From: Rhopalosiphum padi
Lineage: Eukaryota; Arthropoda; Insecta; Hemiptera; Aphididae
DNA: 64,000 nt
NCBI RefSeq assembly: GCF_020882245.1
Contig: NC_083599.1
Location: 43,426,748 to 43,490,747, forward strand
Direction: 5' to 3'
The translations under genes were made by a program, and so were the position numbers. Each line of letters begins with the position of its first letter. Within the stretch, counting starts at the first letter, position 1. The notes below the pieces were generated by a model, which saw only the letters and a list, made by a program, of their open reading frames with translations, was not told the origin of the DNA and ran no database searches. Shown here piece after piece: positions 1-11,500 of the stretch.

Positions 1-20
1 GGTGTCGTTTTATTGGCTGT

Positions 21-132
21 ATGTAAACTGCGGCAAAAAAAAAAATTAAGATTATACAATCTGCGGCAAAACCGATTATACAAACTGCGGCAATTTATTT
101 TATGTAGGTACCTTCTATTATATACTATATCA
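21..132 (+). repeat. Left terminal inverted repeat of the MULE
   Basis: Three copies of CTGCGGCA occur at about 28, 61 and 86, separated by poly-A and TTATACAA stretches. The block matches the reverse complement of 2895-3004 almost base for base. Confidence 0.8.
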
Positions 133-332
133 TATATACCTGTCTATGTGTACCTAATATGTAGGTACCATGTACGTAATTTGTCTTGCGTACAAATTGG
201 TAAGGTAAATCCAAATGTATTTTTAAGTTTTAACGAAACATATCGGTAATATCGGTTCCTGTACTTTTGTTAATACTAGTTAGTACCTACTTACGTCTTA
301 CAAGTGTTAGTAGTTAATATTTATTCAACGTC

Positions 333-2701
333 ATGGAGTTTACAACTATGTTTAGCCAGAATGGTAAAATATTAACAGTGTTAAACCATTTTTAGGAGAG
401 CTGTCATCGGAATTCGAAATTAACTCAGGACTACGGCAAGGCGATGCCTTGTCCCCGACACTATTCAATATAGGTTTAGAGAAGGTCATAAGAGAATTAA
501 CACATAGACAAAGGGTGGAGATATTAGGGAATGAATCGATATTAGCGTATGCAGATGATATAGTCATATTAGGCAACACCAGGCAAGAAATCACACAAAC
601 TACATCTGAATTGTTGGAAGCTAGTAAAAAGATGGGGCTATGCGTAAACCAAGAGAAGACTAAATTTATGGTACTCTCTAGAAACAACGAAAATCAACAT
701 AACTTACAAGTAGGTAATCTAACTTTTGAAAAAGTGGAAAACTTCAAATACCTAGGAGTGAACATAAATAGTAAAAACGACATGCATCGAGAAATAAGTG
801 AAAGAATAGCTAGTGGGAACCGGTGCTATCACAGTATAAGTAAGCTACTAAAATCCAATTTACTGTCAAGAAAATCAAAAACTTTACTCTATACAAGCTA
901 TCTGAGACCAGTAATCACGTATGCATGTGAGACATGGTCCTCAACGAAAGGCGATGACAACAGATTGGCAATATTCGAACGAAAGGTACTTAGAAACATT
1001 TTTGGCCCAATATATAATACAGAGTTAAGAATTTTTGAGAGAAGGAAGAATGAAGATCTATACAGACTATTTTCAAAACCCAATATTACGACGTATATAA
1101 AAATTAAGAGAATGGAATGGTTTGGACATGTATGGAGAGCCGATGGCGACATAATCAAAAAAGTACTAACAGAGACCATACAAAAAAAAAGACCAATAGG
1201 CAGACCACGAACGAGGTGGAAAGATGCGGTAGAGAAAGATATCAAGATGCTAGGAAGAAATATGACAGTTGACCTGACATTGGACAGGGAAAGATGGAGA
1301 GAATTGCTTGTGGCAGCTCAGGTCCTACAGGGACCGTTAAGCTAAAGAAGAAGAAGAAGAAGTTAAACAATTTTAAATTCAAATTTAAATACGAATCAAA
1401 GACAAATGGTAATAAAACATGGGAATGCGTCAATAAAACATGCAAGGCCAAATTGGTCTTCAACAAGGAAAAAATTCTTGATCAAGAAAAATCTGTTTTG
1501 GATCATAGTCATGAATCAGATTCTTCAATTGGACGTCAAGCAGTAAGTAATAATATTAAACGAAAAATATCTGAAAGCAATATAAACGAAATGCCATCTA
1601 AAATAATAAGAAAAGAACTTCGCAGTTTAGAAAACGATACTCAATTACTGGTTAATGATATTTCATATATTCGTAGAAATTTATATAATAAAAAAACCAA
1701 ATATCACCCACCACTTCCCAAGGATATTAATGAAGTACATACAGTTCTAATAAATATGAATATTATGACTAACAAAAATGAAAACTTTTTGCTAATTAAT
1801 GATAAGGAAACAAATATAATTGTATTTACATGTCTCACAAATTTAAAATACTTATGTTCTATGGAAAAAGTTTTTATGGACGGAACATTCCAGTTCTGTA
1901 CTAAATTTTTTTATCAGTTTTTTGTACTGCATGGTTTTCAAAATGGTATATATGTCTTTGGTATATTCATTGCTTCCCAATAAACGTACATCGACTTATG
2001 AACATTTATTTAAAAAGTTACGTGATGCATGTTTGACCGAAAGATTTGTACTTAACCCGAATATGTTCGTAATTGATTTTGAAATTGGAATACACGAAGC
2101 GGTTCGCAGTATATGGCCAACCAGTATTATTTGAGGTTGTAATTTTCATCTTGGCCAAGCGTGGTTTAGAAAATTACAAAATTTGGGTCTATCTAAACTT
2201 TATATTGAAGGAGACACAGATGAAGGAAAATTTTTAAATTATATTTTTGGTCTCCCGTTCCTTGAACCTGATGAAGTCGAAGATTCGTTTGTTTTTGATT
2301 TAATAGCAGATATGCCATCTAATAATAAAATAGTACAATTTTGTGATTATTTAACAGAAACTTATATGCAAGACGTATTCCCTCCTTCTTTGTGGGCATC
2401 GAAATCAGAAGTTATAACAAATAATGTATGTGAATCTTTCCATTCAAAATTTAACGCATATTTTTATCATCATCACCCATCACTAAATAAATTTATAGAT
2501 GCTATACAGGATATTCAAGTTGACACATATATAAAAATTAGAAGTGCAGAAGAAGCGGTAATACAAAAAAGAAATAAAGCGACAACGCAAAAATACAAAT
2601 TTATAAACAAACAGCGACAAATGAATGAAGAAGGACGATTTTCAAGATATGAATTTTTGAAAAAAGTATGTTTTAAAAATAAACGACAAAGTGTTAATTA
2701 G
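333..2701 (+). pseudogene. FLYWCH zinc-finger / MULE transposase, broken
   Basis: This encodes the transposase of the surrounding MULE. The reading frame opens at ATG 333, is cut at about 393 by a LINE insertion, and resumes in frame at 1363 with the FLYWCH cysteines (WECVNKTC) and the DHSH histidines near 1500. The DDE-type core follows: FMDGTF near 1878, VIDFE near 2071, and NNVCESFHSKF near 2422. All three acidic residues expected for a MULE nuclease are visible. A frameshift lies around 1950-1985 and a TGA stop at 2132-2134 sits just before the GCNFHLGQA motif. Coding resumes to the TAG at 2699. The C-terminal quarter is open. Family assignment is firm; the copy is inactive. Confidence 0.8.
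394..1361 (+). mobile_element. 5'-truncated non-LTR retrotransposon (reverse transcriptase C-terminal half) nested in the MULE
   Basis: Open reading frame 395-1345 begins inside a reverse transcriptase domain: GLRQGDALSPTLFN, then the catalytic AYADDIVIL near 547. It ends with the thumb and a GRPRTRWKDAVEKD tail typical of arthropod LINEs whose 3' end is an AAG microsatellite. Here the tail is (AAG)n at 1346-1361. The insert is bounded by GTTAAAC-N-ATTTT at 380-392 and 1362-1374, a target-site duplication differing at one base. The endonuclease and the first half of the reverse transcriptase are missing, as in ordinary 5' truncation. The remaining frame has no stop, suggesting a fairly recent insertion. 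Confidence 0.85.
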
Positions 2702-2894
2702 GTACCTATTGTATTATTATTTTATTTTTTAAACTAAATTTTTTTTTGGATTATAAGATCCCTATAACAATCTTTTAAAATAATTTTTAATAATAATAAT
2801 ATTTTTCAATTTTAAAAATTGGTTTTTCTTAATTTTTACGCCTAATACTCTAATAGACTATATACTTTAATTAAACAATAAATGTGTATATAGT

Positions 2895-3045
2895 ATATTA
2901 TAATAGAAGGTATATAAAATAAATTGCCGCAGTTTGTATAATGTATCTTATCGGTTTTGCCGCAGATTGTATAATCTTAATTTTTTTTTGCCGCAGTTTA
3001 CATATCGACTTTTAGAAAAAGGTAAATTTTACCGCAGTTTACCAT
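2895..3045 (-). repeat. Right terminal inverted repeat of the MULE
   Basis: Reverse complement of the block at 21-132, with TGCCGCAG motifs at about 2925, 2959 and 2989, plus a further diverged ACCGCAG near 3031. There is a small extra insertion (ATGTATC) relative to the left copy. Confidence 0.8.
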
Positions 3046-3057
3046 CTCCCGTTTTAT

Positions 3058-3513
3058 TACCACCTAATAGTCAATTTCAATTATACGAATTCTACCTAAC
3101 TCTGTAAAAGTGTTAAGGTCATTGTGTCAAAATATACCACCATATCGTTTGTGTTAATATAAAATAAAATGTTATTTTATAGAATAACATTGAGTTTTTA
3201 ACAGTGAATATTTCTAAAATAGTATTATTTTCTACAATTTGAGTAGTTACTTTAATCATTAAAAGGGTGATCATACTTCTATCCAAGTTTTTAATCTATT
3301 GTTACGTAAAAGCCTTGTTAATTTAACCTGACATTGGTTAGAAGAAATTACTATAATGCAAAATGATAGCATGAAAAGCTATTAAAAGTGGTGATGGGTA
3401 TCATTCCAGACTTTTTTATAATTTACAAGAGGTGTAAACGTTCAACTATTTAATAAAATATGTGATAGTAATCATGCATGAAATTGAAAAAAACATTATT
3501 TTGACTAGTGTTA
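3058..3513. other. AT-rich spacer without recognised gene
   Basis: No convincing coding frame or repeat is seen between the MULE and the LTR element. Confidence 0.5.
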
Positions 3514-3876
3514 TGTAATGATATATACATTATGATATATCATTACTTAGAATTATAATAAAATGTCAATACAAATGCACAAATAAAATCAAAAAATAAA
3601 ATATCTTTAGTTATTAAATAATTTTAGATTAAAGAAAATAAATAGAATATTGTTTATACAACTGTATAAACATTAAATAAATTACTATTAATTAACTCAC
3701 TCTTAGATTTTGGACAGTAAATAATCATAATCTTTGCAGCTGTATAAACATAAATTATCTAGTACATATTATAACAATTCATTCATGGTATCACGGAAAT
3801 AAGTAAGGTCCTAAGTCGCAAAGTCGAGTACAAGGCGGCTATCAACATTTATAAAAGCCCACACGACAATCAACAC
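3514..3876 (+). repeat. 5' LTR, 3'-truncated
   Basis: It starts TGTAATGATATAT and opens with an 11-bp-arm palindrome (TAATGATATAT / ATATATCATTA). It matches 6379-6728 closely until CAACAC and then diverges completely. Confidence 0.8.
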
Positions 3877-4237
3877 ATCTTAACTGATTGTATCATTATG
3901 CTGCAGTGTACGCTGTGGTGTACGTCATGATGTGCATATAAAATATTAAAAATACAATAAGTGGACCTGAAACATTTTACTTAATTAACATACAGTTTTA
4001 TTTATTTATGCAAATTTCAATGTTAGATAATATGCTTATTACATTCATAAGCACGTTAGACGTGTAAATTATTTTCTCATTTAAAATGGGCCAGGTTCAC
4101 TTGGATACAAATAAAATATTCTACAGATACCTATGAATTCAATGATGGTTCATACCATGGATAGTTCTATTCGGAATTGTGTAGTTTTTATTCAATCATT
4201 CTCAAATTGCTATATAAATTGATCAAAAACCTCCAAA
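3877..4237. other. Unrecognised sequence inside the defective LTR element
   Basis: This replaces the end of the 5' LTR, leader, gag and protease. No coding similarity was seen. It may be rearranged leader or unrelated inserted DNA. Confidence 0.4.
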
Positions 4238-6300
4238 ATGACTGACTACTCAAGATTTGAAGACGATATTATTGTTAACTCATATCATGCCCAATCACCT
4301 AACCGCAATGGAGACGTTCCATTAAGTATTAATGATTCAACAATACCAAATAAAATTGAATTACTGGGTCATAATATATCAATAAACGGAATACAACCAC
4401 TTAACACAAACATTAAAGCAATAACAGAATTCAGTACACCCAAAAATATTAAAGACGTCAGATCGTTTGTTGGCATGTGTTCTTATTATAGAAAACATAT
4501 CAAAGATTTTTCATAAATAGCAAACCCCTTAATGGATTTAATCAAAAAAGGTCTAAACAAAATCACATGGTTGGACGAACATGAAAAATCGTTCACCTTA
4601 TTAAAAAAATATTTAGCATCATAACCACTACTTTTACACTTTAATAATGAAAAACATGTATTTCTTACAATAGATGCATCTATTATGGGGCTAGGCGCAT
4701 ATATCGAACAATATGACGAAAACAACATATTACACCCAGTAGGATATGCATCAAGAAAACTTCTAAATTCTGAAAAAACTTATTCATCTACCACCCTTGA
4801 ATTATTAGGTTTATGTTTTGGAATTACATACTTCCGGGAATATCTATGGGGACGAAAATTTACAGTATTCTGCGATAACATAAGCCGTCAATATTATAAT
4901 AACCTGAAAATACCTTCAGCAAGAATTGCTAGACTAACATTAAAATTATTAGATTTTGACTTCGAAATAAAATATAAAAAAGGGAAGGAAAACAAAGTAG
5001 CCGACGCTTTGTCTAGGAATGCAATCAATAACATAAATAATATAACAGATTTAACAAATAATAATGAAAACTATATCAATCCACCCTTTAATATATATGA
5101 CATCAAACAAAAACAAGAAAATGACACCTTTTGTGCGGACATTAAAAAAACATTAAATAACATAGAAGTACCAATTAATATACGCAGAAAGTCTAGGCAA
5201 TTTACAATAGAAAACGACTTATTGTATTACAAACAATTTACTCCACCAAAAGGATACACTTTAATATTAGTAATAACAAAATCTTTAACAACAGAAATAA
5301 TGAAATCATATCACGACTCACCAACCGGTGGACATACAGGTATATCTCGTACAATACACAAAATCAAAAACAAATATTACTGGCCCACACTGAATAAAGA
5401 CACAGTGAATTTTATAAAATCATGCCATAATTGTCAAATAAATAAGAGATTAAATGGTAAGCCAATAGGTCAATTAAACCCAATCCCGCTATCTGAAAGA
5501 CCTTTGGACAGACTAACGTTCGATTATTTAGGACCATTAACAACAAGCAACAATAAAAAATACATATTAGTAGCCGCATGCAACAACACAAAATATATAT
5601 TTACGAAAGCAGTACAATCAGCTACAGCTCAATCAACTATAAATTTCATTATTCAAATAATATCTCAATGGGGCTGTTTTAGACAATTATCATATTCATT
5701 TCAAAAACAAATTGATATCAGATGTATGTGACAATTTAGGCATCAAACAAGTACTGTCAACTGCCTACTCCCCTCAAACCCAAGGTTTCGTAGAAAAAAT
5801 TAATGACGTCCTTTGTAACTCAATAAAAAATTATATTGACAATGATAATCAACATAGATGGTCATATTACCTACCATACATAACTTTAAGCTATAATGCT
5901 ACACCACAAAGAAGTACTAAATACAGCCCCTTTTACTTAATGCATGGTTTTGAACCATACTTTCCAATAGATAATAAAATAATTTCAAATAATTTACCAT
6001 ACGACATAAAAAAATCATTAATAGAATTAAACGAAATAAGAAATAAAATCCCTCTAACGATAAAAAACATACAAGCTAAACAAAAAAAATACCATGACAA
6101 GTCTCATCAAATTATCACTTTCAAACCAGGAGACTCTGTACTAATCAGATTTCCATTCAATGAATTAAGGCCCAAAACTCGCCAGTAAATATAGAGGCCC
6201 ATTCAAAATAATTAACAAGATAAATGACCTTAACTACGAAGTTCAATTAAAATTAAACAACAAAATAACTAACGACATAGTTCATGTTAATTTTTCTCTT
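4238..6300 (+). pseudogene. Ty3/gypsy pol fragment: RT thumb, RNase H, integrase
   Basis: The frame enters in the last part of reverse transcriptase (VRSFVGMCSYYRKHI near 4460). RNase H follows (TIDASIMGLGAYIEQ near 4675, then VADALSRN near 5000). Integrase begins with its HHCC zinc-binding finger (H, H, then CHNCQINKR near 5424-5440) and continues into the DDE core (DRLTFDYLGPL, then AYSPQTQGFVEKIN near 5765). In-frame TAA stops occur at 4514 and 4621. Frameshifts lie near 5690, where a core catalytic segment is lost, and near 6180. The tail reading KYRGPFKIINKI runs to about 6300. Not functional. Confidence 0.8.
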
Positions 6301-6378
6301 TTCTCTTTCTCTTTCTCTTTCAATATTATGTATTAAGTATAGGTGTGAGGACACACACAAAAAAAAAACTGGGGTAGA

Positions 6379-6863
6379 TGTAATGATATATACATTATGA
6401 TATATCATTACTTAGAATTATAATAAAATGTCAATACAGCTGCACAAATAAAATATCTTTAGTTATTAAATAATTTTAGATCAAAGAAAATAAATAGAAT
6501 ATTATTTATACAACTGTATAAACATTAAATAAATTACTATTAATTAACTCACTCTTAGATTTTGGACAGTAAATAATCATAATCTTTGCAGCTGTATAAA
6601 CATAAATTATCTAGTACATATTATAACAATTCATTCATGGTATCACGGAAATAAGTAAGGTCCTAAGTCGCAAAGTCGAGTACAAGGCGGCTATCAACAT
6701 TTATAAAAGCCCACACGACAGTCAACACGGGGCTCAGTCATCCAGTAGCTCATCCAATGTTATGTTTTTAACAATTTGTAAATTTTATATGTGTTCATTT
6801 TTTGTAAGTAAAAATAAATTCAATTTACCGTAATTATCTTCACCGATTTATTCATTTACAACA
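6379..6863 (+). repeat. 3' LTR
   Basis: It begins with the same TGTAATGATATAT palindrome as the left copy and continues about 135 bp past the point where the left copy stops. It includes an AATAAA near 6808 and ends in TTTACAACA, giving TG...CA ends. Confidence 0.7.
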
Positions 6864-7387
6864 TTCCAATATACCTCTCATTATTTTGGTCAGTCAACTA
6901 CAACAGTACTTCAAGTCATACAATATACAGTTTTCTGCCAGTGGGTTCTTCGAAAGTTAAGTAAAAACTTTACATAACAAACATTCCAATACATTTATTT
7001 ATTTGTAAGGAAAAACCCTCGTACCTACCCCCCGTAACTTATTATATGAAGTGATGAGTTAGAAATACATAATAAATAATTAATATTTAGAGTACTTTCC
7101 CATACTAATGACTTTACTTCTTATTTTTAACTCATTACAGTTACTTACTTGTGAATTCCAAACAGGCTGTTTTATTTTTTATGCGTGATCAATGACACTT
7201 TTTTTGATTTTATTAAGGTCGAAATATCATGTTTACTACTTCGTATAAGGATAAAATGGCTTGCTAGTAAATTCTGACTCAAAAAACTACCAAACGAAGA
7301 ATCATACATTTTCAACTCCTTCTTTGAGATTTAAACTTTAGATGAAAATTGAGAAAATTTAGATACTCATTGCGATATGCCTAAAAC
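6864..7387. other. AT-rich spacer without recognised gene
   Basis: Nothing codes here. The words ACATTCCAATA recur at about 6862 and 6981, which may be a small duplication or a remnant of element leader. Confidence 0.35.
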
Positions 7388-7995
7388 CAGGCACGGATTG
7401 GGCCGGCGGGACGCCAGGAGTTTTCCCGGTAGGCCAGGCAACTGTGTCGTAATTTCTTTTTTTAGAATAAGAGATTGTAATAATAATAATTACTATAAAT
7501 TTAAATTTTAAACCATGTGTAGATTGCTAGACTGTATGATTATCATATTTTATTGTTTATTCGTTGACTGATTTGAATTTTATCAGTTGTAACATGTAAG
7601 CACTGTTACACTGTTACAGTGTTGAATCAATGACTATGGATAATACCATCTTTGATCGCAGTTTGAACATAGTCCTTATACGGTAATATTAGACCGTATA
7701 AGTTAAAAATAGTTTGACTATAATAGATTATGTGAAATATTCCGAAAGATAACACGATAACGTCATGTCGTCATGATCGTATAATTATATTATACTTGTC
7801 ATGAGTCTTATAATATACTTTTTATATTAACACTGAACAGTCAACATTATTTTGTATTTCGTAATCGTAAATATTTATTTTTATTTTAAATATGAGTGAT
7901 TCGAAACATAAAGGAGGTGTTGAAAAAACACGAGCCAAAAACAAAAAACTTCTTTTAGAATCTAGTGCAAAATGTCCTAAATAAACTGATATATT
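7388..7995 (+). mobile_element. hAT element 5' end with the first codons of a ZMYM-type transposase
   Basis: CAGGCACGGATTGGGCCGG at 7388-7406 has the CAG start and GC-rich form of a hAT terminal repeat. About 500 bp further on, ATG 7892 begins a 30-codon frame that is rich in lysine and ends in ESSAKCPK, stopping at TAA 7982. Reading through the stop gives TDIF, which fits the N-terminus of ZMYM-like hAT transposases as I know the family, so the stop is probably a point mutation. The frame is then lost because a piggyBac-like end lies at TTAA 7995. The rest of the hAT is not found in the window. Confidence 0.5.
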
Positions 7996-7998
7996 TAA

Positions 7999-8290
7999 CC
8001 CTTTATAGGGCAAGGGGATATATATTTCCCACCCAAGAAAAAAAATTCTAGCACCGTGTGGCCAGAGGTAATATTTTTCCCACTTGTTTGAAAAAAACCG
8101 TTATTTTTTTCTACATACGACAGTATCAATTACATGTATTTGATAACATTTCAAATAAGAGAAATAAATCAAAAACGATCAAAGTGGGAAATTATCATCC
8201 CATTGCCCACCGGCGATACACGTTTTTTCCCTCTAATAAATATTCTATCAAAATTGTTATTTGTTTTAATTTTGATAAATAAACAGTTTA
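7999..8290 (+). mobile_element. piggyBac-like element left end
   Basis: TTAA at 7995-7998 is followed by CCCTTTATAGGGC, the CCCTTT-type start of piggyBac-like termini. GGGCAAGGGGATATATATTTCCC at 8008-8030 is matched in inverted orientation near 8186-8208, forming subterminal repeats as in the two other piggyBac-like ends of this window. No right end was located. The reading frame starting at 8595 may be its coding sequence. Confidence 0.55.
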
Positions 8291-8594
8291 ACTTATAAAG
8301 TCTTTGGTGGTATTAATTTAAAGATAACATTTTAGCGCGTTTTTCTGTGTTATCTTACAATTCATTTGAAATGTATTTTCTGTGTTATCAATTTATAAAA
8401 ATAATTGAATATTATTTTCAAATATGTGGTTGTGATTTTGAACTTAAAAAAAATACTCTTGAACTTCAATAAAAATCTTGAAGTAAGTACATTCTGAATC
8501 ATTATTTCATACTCTTTCGGTAAATATACACTTTCGGGGCCAAAAATGACCCACTTACAAAATATTTACGAATAATTATCAATTTTTTTCTTAG

Positions 8595-11500
8595 ATGTTA
8601 TCAGAATATGAGATTCTAGAAGAGTTGAATGCTATTACCGATGATATGGCATTCGATTCGGAAGACGGTGGAGATTCTGATGCAGAAGACTATACCACCA
8701 ATGTAAATAACTCTCTAAATAAACAAGTTTGGCATTTATCTACCAGATCATCAGGTAAATAAAACTAATAATATTTTTTTTAATTTCTTATAATATTTAA
8801 TTAGAAATTTTTTGTGCTTGCAGGTTCTAGTATGACTGAAACTGAAGTGCATGTGCCTAATGTAGAAAATATCGAACAAACAAATAGTAACATTCCTTCT
8901 ACTTCTCAAAGTAAATTTTAATTTATAATTATTCGATATTTTGAATTAGATTTTTATATGCATTTGTTTTATATGTTATAAAAAGTGAAAATGATTTGGC
9001 ACAAAAATATTGTATTATACAATTTAGTATATTATGTGTACCTAGGTTCTGAATTTTATTATTTATTATTTTATAACATTTTATTCATACACTATTTGTG
9101 GGTACCTATATAGGTATTTACTAAAATAAATTTGTACCTACCTATATTTATGTAAACTTACAAAATATGTTCTTATAAACAACACTGCAATAACTAATAT
9201 TTATTGTAATGTAAAAATAAAACTATGATAAAAATATTAATATAGTACCAATAGTGGTGTGGAAACGAATGCATTCTTATTATTGTTATTATAATATGAT
9301 ATAATATAATATTATATCATTGTAATTTTGTATGGTAAACATTAAAATTTGTATACCGCAAGTGCGATTGGATATATATATATATATATATATAACCATT
9401 TTGTAGAGAATTTTATCCTCTACAATTTTTGTTTGAGACTTTTTATCGTACAAACAGTATAAAGCGAGATATTAACGCAAAGGCTACTTGTTTTTAGCGA
9501 AAAAATCATATTTCATTAAAAGTGTACACATTGTTGGCCTTATAACGGAAAAACTATCAACATGACGTGAAAATGTCAAGAGACCATTTTTATAGATAAT
9601 TACCTCCTCTACAATTTGTATCTAAGACTTTTTTTTGTACGACCAATAAAAAACGAGATATTAAAAAAAAGGCCAATTTCGTGACCTTTGACCTCGAATA
9701 ACCTTTAACGCGTACATAATATCGAGGTCGACTTTTTAGACATTGTTTACAACGATGTAATAAAGATGTGTACCAAAATTCAGCTAGGTGGGAATTTTTC
9801 CGAGCTGAACCCCTTTTTTCGTCTAATTGCACTGGACTATTAAATTTGTTGGAAAAAAATTTGGCGGCTCCGAGCGGGTGCCAGTTTCCTGCATTTTGAT
9901 TAGAATCGATGTTTTCAGCGAGAACCATTATAGGCCCGACGTAGTCCGGCGGGAAAGATTGTAGCGGTGAAATAAAATTCTTATTATATAATAAGGAGTT
10001 ATCGTCATTATTCGGTAACGAAGTGGCATTTAAAATAACATTATCGTTAGGCGACGTGTTTTCGATAGCATGCTCATTAGAGTGATCGTTAACGTTATCG
10101 CTCTCGTCAATGACCATCGAACCAGATAAGTTTTCCGTTAGGAGTAGAGTATTTACGTAATCGAATGCCGTGCTGGCTAAGTTGAGAGTTGGAGGGTCCT
10201 TCGAAATTTGTAATAAACTAGGCGAGACTGGGCTAAGCTGATTTTTAAGAGGCTTACCATTTTTCCCGACTAATTGAAAGCCGGGACCGGGGGCGGAATC
10301 CCTGCTGTTTGCTTTGATTTTGCTAACTGATTGATGTTGGCCGGCACGATTTGTGCCGCCCGAGGATTGCGGCATGGCGAACACACTAGTTTAAATATAA
10401 TATTAACGGTTTGGCAATAGATAGAAAAACGTTATCAGCGAAAAACGCGGAGACACGACTGTTCACTATGACTGCGCAAACACAACTGAAAATAAATACT
10501 TAATACAAGATAAAATCATTAAGTGCTGATGGCTTTTTTATAGTTCTTTTTGGCCTTTTAGATTCAACTATTAAATTATCTTTTCTATTTTCCTCAACTA
10601 GTGCTTCTTCGTTGTGGTTACTAGGATGTGCTATTAAGTTTCCTGGAACATTGTTAATATTTTTTAGGTGCCTGATATTTCTCTTGATTATATTTCCCTT
10701 TTTATTTCTAACGATATAAGATCTTGGAGTTGGAGCTTTAGTAATTATTTTTTTGGACTAACACATTGGAACCTGGTTTGAATTCAGGTTCTTTAGTTAC
10801 AACCCACTTATCATAATTTGCTTTGTACCTAATTTTTTGTTGTTTTAATTTATATTTGACCTGATTTTGGAGTTTAGGTTTCAATATAGAGTGAGCTAAT
10901 GGTATTTTTGTTCTCGGCAGTCTGCTGTAGAGTAATTCTGAGGGAGAAGTTTGTAAACTGACTATGGGTGTACATCTATACTCTAAGAGCATTGATTCAA
11001 TATCAATTCCAGTTTCTAGAGATTTGTTTAACAATTTTTTACAAGTCTGTACTGATCTCTCAGCCAGACCATTACTTTGGGGGGTAATGTGGGCTTGAAG
11101 TGATTAAAGTTAAATTTCAAACTTTAGCAAAAGATGTGAATTCAAAAGAGTTGAAAGGCATATTATCCGTAATGAAAGCCTAGGGATGCCATGAGTACTA
11201 AAAGTTTGTTTACATTTTTGTATTACTTCTTTAACCGTTTTATACTTAAAAATGATTAAGTAAAACCATTTAGAAAAGTAATCAACTATAACTAGGTAAT
11301 CTGACCCTGCAAAAGTTAGTATATCCGCTCCTACTTTTTCATATGGGTATGATGGGATCTCATGGGGTATAAAGGAATTTTTTTTGTTAAAATTGCTAAA
11401 TTTATTACAGGTGTTACAATTGCCAATGAATTGTTCGATCTCATTTAACATTCCTGGCCAAAATACTATTTGTTTGGCTCTCATTTTTGTTTTTGTGATG

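Larger units (their letters stand above)
1..3057 (+). mobile_element. Mutator-like (MULE) DNA transposon with FLYWCH-type transposase, running off the left window edge
   Basis: Two inverted terminal regions of about 110 bp (roughly 21-132 and 2895-3004) flank a broken FLYWCH/MULE transposase. Each terminal region is built from spaced copies of a short motif around CTGCGGCA preceded by TATACAA. The right end carries an additional outer copy (ACCGCAGTTTACC near 3031-3043) with no partner on the left, so the left terminus probably continues beyond the window. I could not identify a target-site duplication. A 5'-truncated LINE has inserted near the start of the transposase. Confidence 0.75.
3514..6863 (+). 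mobile_element. Defective Ty3/gypsy LTR retrotransposon with a large internal deletion
   Basis: A 5' LTR fragment (3514-3876) and a 3' LTR (6379-6863) bracket a partial pol gene. A purine-rich tract (A-run then CTGGGG at 6361-6374) lies just before the 3' LTR, as a polypurine primer should. Gag, protease and most of reverse transcriptase are absent. The two LTRs are near-identical over about 350 bp apart from a 13-bp indel and a few substitutions, implying recent activity before decay. No target-site duplication was found, and the 3' part of the left LTR is replaced by unrelated sequence. Confidence 0.8.

Noticed and set aside
352..687. Minus-strand frame of 111 codons
   Set aside because: It is antisense to the LINE reverse transcriptase, which has clear motifs on the plus strand.
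9371..9394. (TA)n run as a possible regulatory element
   Set aside because: Ordinary microsatellite with no associated gene start.
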